A stretch of 23,018 nt of DNA from Pleurobrachia bachei (taxonomy: Eukaryota > Ctenophora > Tentaculata > Cydippida > Pleurobrachiidae): positions 1-23,018 of the forward strand of contig AVPN01001409.1 of the NCBI GenBank assembly GCA_000695325.1. The letters run 5' to 3'. Shown one piece after another: positions 19,367-23,018 of the stretch (its first letter is position 1; each line of letters opens with the position of its first letter). Under the pieces are notes generated by a model. It did no database searches, had not been told where the DNA came from, and worked only from the letters and a program-made list of their open reading frames with translations. A program made the position numbers and the translations under genes.

Positions 19367-22293
19367 TCAGTCACTAGAATTTGGAGAAGGTTCAGCCAGT
19401 CTCCGTTCATATATCTGAGCTGCTAGGATTCCCACAAGGAACATCGTCCCACCGAAACTGATATTTTGGAAAAGAATATTCAGCTCTTTCTTCTCGTACC
19501 ATGAACTGTAGAATCCGAGTCCTGGAATAAGAAAAGGATTTGACTTTGAGGTCGTCGTGGACGTGAGACCGGTTTAAAAATTGAAATCGCCACGCTTCCG
19601 GAAAGCACATGTCGACGTGCGCGCACCACTCAATAATGTTGTACTCGCGCGCTCCGTCATTGCACTCTCAACTACTGCTCCAAATGTGTGACCGAGCCAG
19701 GGACTCTCCCACTTGAGAGTTGACTCGTTTGATACTGCGTCCGTGACCAATTCAACTCGAGAGTACTGAACACTTTACCTATCGTTAGAAGGGCACATGT
19801 GATAGGTAAGGAGGCCTAGTTTAGCATGTCGTTTCTTTAGGGCTGCCAAAGGAACACTCATTAGAGGAAGCTTCCTTAACTGAGAGGATATGTGGGAAGT
19901 TAGATAGGTGAGAAGAGGGGAGTGGATAACATGGAAACCTAGGAATATGTGAATTGAATTGACGTAGTTTTAGAGGATTGATCATATGGTGATTCGAAAA
20001 AGTTTCACGAATCGCCATCGTGATCAATCCTCTAATGAATGCCGATAAGTTTCACTGAAAGTTATCGGCGTTCATTACACGTTCACGGTTCATTACACGC
20101 CTGTATCAGTATATTCACTATATTCGAATTTCGATCGTGTAGCCTCCTCCGCCACTTAGTAAATTTAGATTCTGGGCGATTTCTATCGATCTCCTATATC
20201 TTCCCTCTCTCAATAGTCAATGGCTCATAATCTTTGTGCAACATTCGCTACAAAGTCTAGACTTCCCTGTAAATCTCCTCTCTCTCTATCGTTCTATCCC
20301 TCCATCTATCTCTCTCAATTATTATTAGGTCTGTCTATGTTCCTACTATTTCTGCTCCTGTCACATACTCGGCCTCCATTATAGCCAATAATAGATATCA
20401 TGACCACAAATACTATAATTTGGAGGATCCACAAATTAGATAATCCCGCACAACAATAGCAGTTGTGTGTTTGGACAGGGCCTCATAGAGGGAGACAGAG
20501 ATAGATAGATGGATAGAGATAGATAGAGATAGATCTTACTAGCATGTCACATTTTATTGTGGTAATATTGACCGGAAACAGATTGTAAGTGATACGTTTG
20601 GCATGTCTCTCTATCCCACCCTCTCTCTCTACTGGACAGACTATCCAACACACCTGAGGATATATTAGAGGAGCACCGTTCAGAGCGTTAATGACTGACA
20701 AACAGAGGGTGATGACACCAATAAGGGCATGCCAGGTTGTAATGTGGTCCTTCCCGGCACCCTCCTTGACAGTCCAAATCACCCAGCCACCACTGCAAGC
20801 CATGATCAGTCCGACAATCTGAAAGGGAATATTTGCTGTTAATTTGGAAGCAAGATAGATAGAAATAAGAAAGATAGAGAAAGAGAGAAAAGAAGGAGAA
20901 GATAGATTGGTATCTAGTAATTGGTAATAAACCAAATGACGTCACAGTGACGTGCTGATCAGAACCAGATGAAAGTATTATTGCTGTCTTCCCCAGGCTG
21001 TACATTAGTAAAGGAAGTTATATATTTTACTAATTTGACATTTTGGAAAGATGGTTTTATTAAGTTACTCTGTGGTAGAATTTAATAACCAACTTATATA
21101 ACCCAGCTTATTAAATCTGTTTCGCGGTTTTCATGAGGGAGAGAGAGAGATAGGACTTGTTAGCTGGAGAAAAAGAGGTTTTGCTTTCGTCACACGCTCT
21201 AGGAGCTAGCAAGTTATTGAACTTCAAAGATTAATATCCATTTGCAACTTAATTAACAACTAGCGAGGAAGTAGAGAAATGGGGAATATGGGACTTTGAA
21301 CCTAAGATACAGAACCAGTATTTGAAAACATTATAGCGATCTGAAAAGAAACGCCCTAAATTCTTCTTCATACCTGAAGGATTTGGTGGGTGCGAACTCG
21401 CGTTGCATGAACTGCAGTCGGGGAGAAGCGGGGATGGAACAGTAGGATAGATTCACAGAACATACCAACATACTGCGGGAGAGAGAGGGGTCTTTTAAGG
21501 GTCTGGGGGATTTTTGTTAAAATCACTTCCCTCATTGTACAGATCAGCGATGGCTGTTGAGTACCTTGACCTGTATACCTTCTCTCTTGTCTTATTGGGA
21601 ATAGTAGCGCGAGAGAGTACATGGTGCAGGAGGGAGAGAGAAGGGGGACCTTGTACCCAAGGAAGACTGTTTGGTTTATTGTCATACAAACTTAATAATT
21701 TAGGTATAGCTATCATTGACCCGGCCCCCTTAGCCTTTCCCTTGATCCTCTCCCTCTCCTCTCTGATCTCCCTCTCTCTCCCCTCTCTATATGGCACGTG
21801 TATAAACTATCCCTCAATAGCACTGTTCTCCACGTGTTGGTCCACCCCTCTCAAATCCATTATATCCTCTAATCCTCCCCATACAAATACTCTTCTATCT
21901 CTCTCAGAATTGTAGTAGTGATCGAGACACTCTGTATCATCCGATAGGTGGTATACAAACAATACAATTCCTGAATGTTCCCCCAACCCGTAACATCCTT
22001 CTCGCACAGTACACACATGTGTCAAATAACTCGGTCGCTATACAGTACGCGATAGAATGTTATTCTAAGTTGACACGTAGCAGCTCTGAGATCTATATGT
22101 ATTGAGACATGATCATCTTCAAATAACTTACCCCTTCCAATAATTTCCTCTACAACTTTCCCAAATTATCACTTACCCCGACTGTCATTAGGACGGGATG
22201 CCATGAGAAGAAGGACCAGGCAGGGAAACAGGAAGACAACCAGAACACGAACCCAATTATACCCACAATTATCAGATGGGGCAGTAGTTCCAT
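19367..22293 (-). CDS. Cytochrome b561 family, CYB561D1/D2-like
   Basis: These are six-span membrane proteins with two haem b groups that pass electrons, usually from ascorbate, across membranes to ferric iron or monodehydroascorbate. Exons: 22177-22293, 21374-21472, 20654-20818, 19779-19879 and 19367-19521. The first starts MELLPHLIIVGIIGFVFW (an in-frame TAA lies upstream) and ends FFSWHPVLMTVG, matching SLFSWHPV of the vertebrate proteins. Next come GMFCESILLFHP with RTHQILQ, then KDHITTWHALIGVITL with GAPLIYPQ, then PLAALKKRHAKLGLLTYHM. The tail LGFYSSWYEKKELNILFQ continues to MFLVGILAAQIYERRL and a stop. All four haem-ligand histidines (WHP, THQ, WHA, RHA) are present. The phase from exon 4 to the last exon does not match, and half of the fifth span is missing. 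A small exon is therefore unseen or this part is altered. About 210 aa in all. Confidence 0.8.
19971..20075. repeat. Two adjacent long hairpins in a CYB561D intron
   Basis: Hairpin 1 has arms at 19971-19996 (begins TAGAGGATTGATCA) and 20008-20034, nearly complementary with one bulge and two mismatches or wobble pairs. Hairpin 2 (20035-20075) follows at once. It pairs ATGAATGCCGATAA with TTATCGGCGTTCAT around TTTCACTGAAA, so almost the whole 41 bp is palindromic. Both loops contain AGTTTCA. The pair lies between CYB561D exons 19779-19879 and 20654-20818. No element or RNA family is recognised. Confidence 0.85.
20270..20535. repeat. CT-rich and GATA-type simple repeats
   Basis: A pyrimidine-rich tract (CTCTCTCTATC-like) near 20275-20320 and a GATAGATAGATGGATAGA tract near 20495-20535 lie in the CYB561D intron. 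A GA-rich tract also flanks 20855-20900. Confidence 0.75.
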
Positions 22294-23018
22294 ATGGGAG
22301 CTGCTTGGCGGAGAGAGCCATTAATAACATCAGTTTTAACATTGTGCAATAGGGAGCAGGCATGTAGCCACTCCCGCCCCAATGGGGCCGGACGGACAGG
22401 GATAATTCAAAGGAGTGGGTTGGGAAGGGGGTCTGCATTTAGGGGTTTTCTGGGGTTGTTTAGTTTTGACAAAGATTGAAAAGAAATTTGTGGAAACCAA
22501 TAATTCGAGTCACTAATTTCTTTGGGGGACAAGAAATACACATTCAGCAGATGCAGCGTCGGTTGTTATAGTAACTTGACGTCAGTCGACACACTCTTTC
22601 TTTCTCACTCTCTTTCTTTCTCATTCTCTCTATCTTTCTCTCTCTCTCTCATCTCTCTCTCTCTCACTCTCTCCATATCTCTCGCTCCATCTCTCCCTCA
22701 CTTCTATACAGTAGAATTCCAAATGTCCAGTTAACGAGACCATTACACGCTCATAATTATGTTCCATGAATAAGAGCATAACTAGAGATGCAAAGTAGGA
22801 CTCTGAATAAACATAGCTAATTCTAGCAAACTCATCCACTAATCACAAAACACGAAACTAAAAATTTTGTTTTGCAATTTCATCGGTTCAGTTTTTCTTT
22901 CATTTATCAGCATAAATTAACACAATAAATTCTTAATACACATTGACTAACTCACAGTTCTTACAGTTTCAACAAATAAAGCAAAGTGAAATACAATAAA
23001 TAATCATTATTTACATAT
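22294..23018. other. Non-coding right edge, upstream of CYB561D
   Basis: This holds the presumed 5' region of the CYB561D gene, a CT-rich microsatellite (about 22590-22700) and an A/T-rich end. Short frames here are repeat-derived. No exon or RNA gene was recognised. Confidence 0.5.

Noticed and set aside
19600-19760. Inverted-repeat DNA transposon (MITE) with AACTCTCAA-like arms
   Set aside because: Palindromic pieces are present, but no clear terminal repeats with flanking target duplications could be defined.
21514-21915. 133-codon plus frame in the CYB561D intron
   Set aside because: The composition is CT-repeat-derived (Leu/Ser-rich), with no domain and no start context.

Overview
The window is animal (metazoan) genomic DNA. 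Genes are split by short GT-AG introns, mostly 50-400 bp, and encode families typical of ciliated animals. Simple repeats are common. I cannot fix the phylum. The compact genes together with an EFF-1/AFF-1-like fusogen would fit several invertebrate groups. All identifications come from reading the sequence and from remembered family sequences; no database search was run.

Layout, left to right. Five host genes lie head to tail on the minus strand, 141-411 bp apart. NRDE2 (first coding exon 2824-3383, rest of the gene leftwards) is an RNA-surveillance factor. BRD8 (3679-5223) is a bromodomain subunit of the TIP60/NuA4 acetyltransferase. A Gal/GlcNAc-type carbohydrate 6-O-sulfotransferase spans 5470-7295 in six exons and about 378 aa. 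RGS22 (7707-19225) is a large multi-RGS protein of ciliated cells. A CYB561D1/D2-type cytochrome b561 (19367-22293) carries all four expected histidines. Region 1-2800 holds little clear coding sequence: one possible minus-strand exon at the left edge, a few plus-strand exon-like pieces, and simple repeats. Region 22294-23018 is non-coding and CT-rich.

The most striking object is an intronless 555-aa plus-strand ORF (14706-16373). It lies wholly inside one RGS22 intron, antisense to it. It has a signal peptide, a Cys-rich C-x-C-x-C module with a later CC pair, glycosylation sites, one C-terminal membrane span and a tiny tail. It looks like a cell-cell fusogen of the EFF-1/AFF-1 (FF, fusexin) type, and the ORF looks whole.

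RGS22 itself carries two tandem duplications. An older one (8298-9937) doubles two exons of the last RGS domain. The copies differ at about 39 bases but by only one residue, and splice phase forbids using both in series. A very recent 1.6-kb one (10512-13740) creates a chimeric, frame-breaking exon. RFX X-box-like palindromes are scattered through RGS22 introns and the fusogen ORF. A pair of adjacent long hairpins lies in a CYB561D intron.
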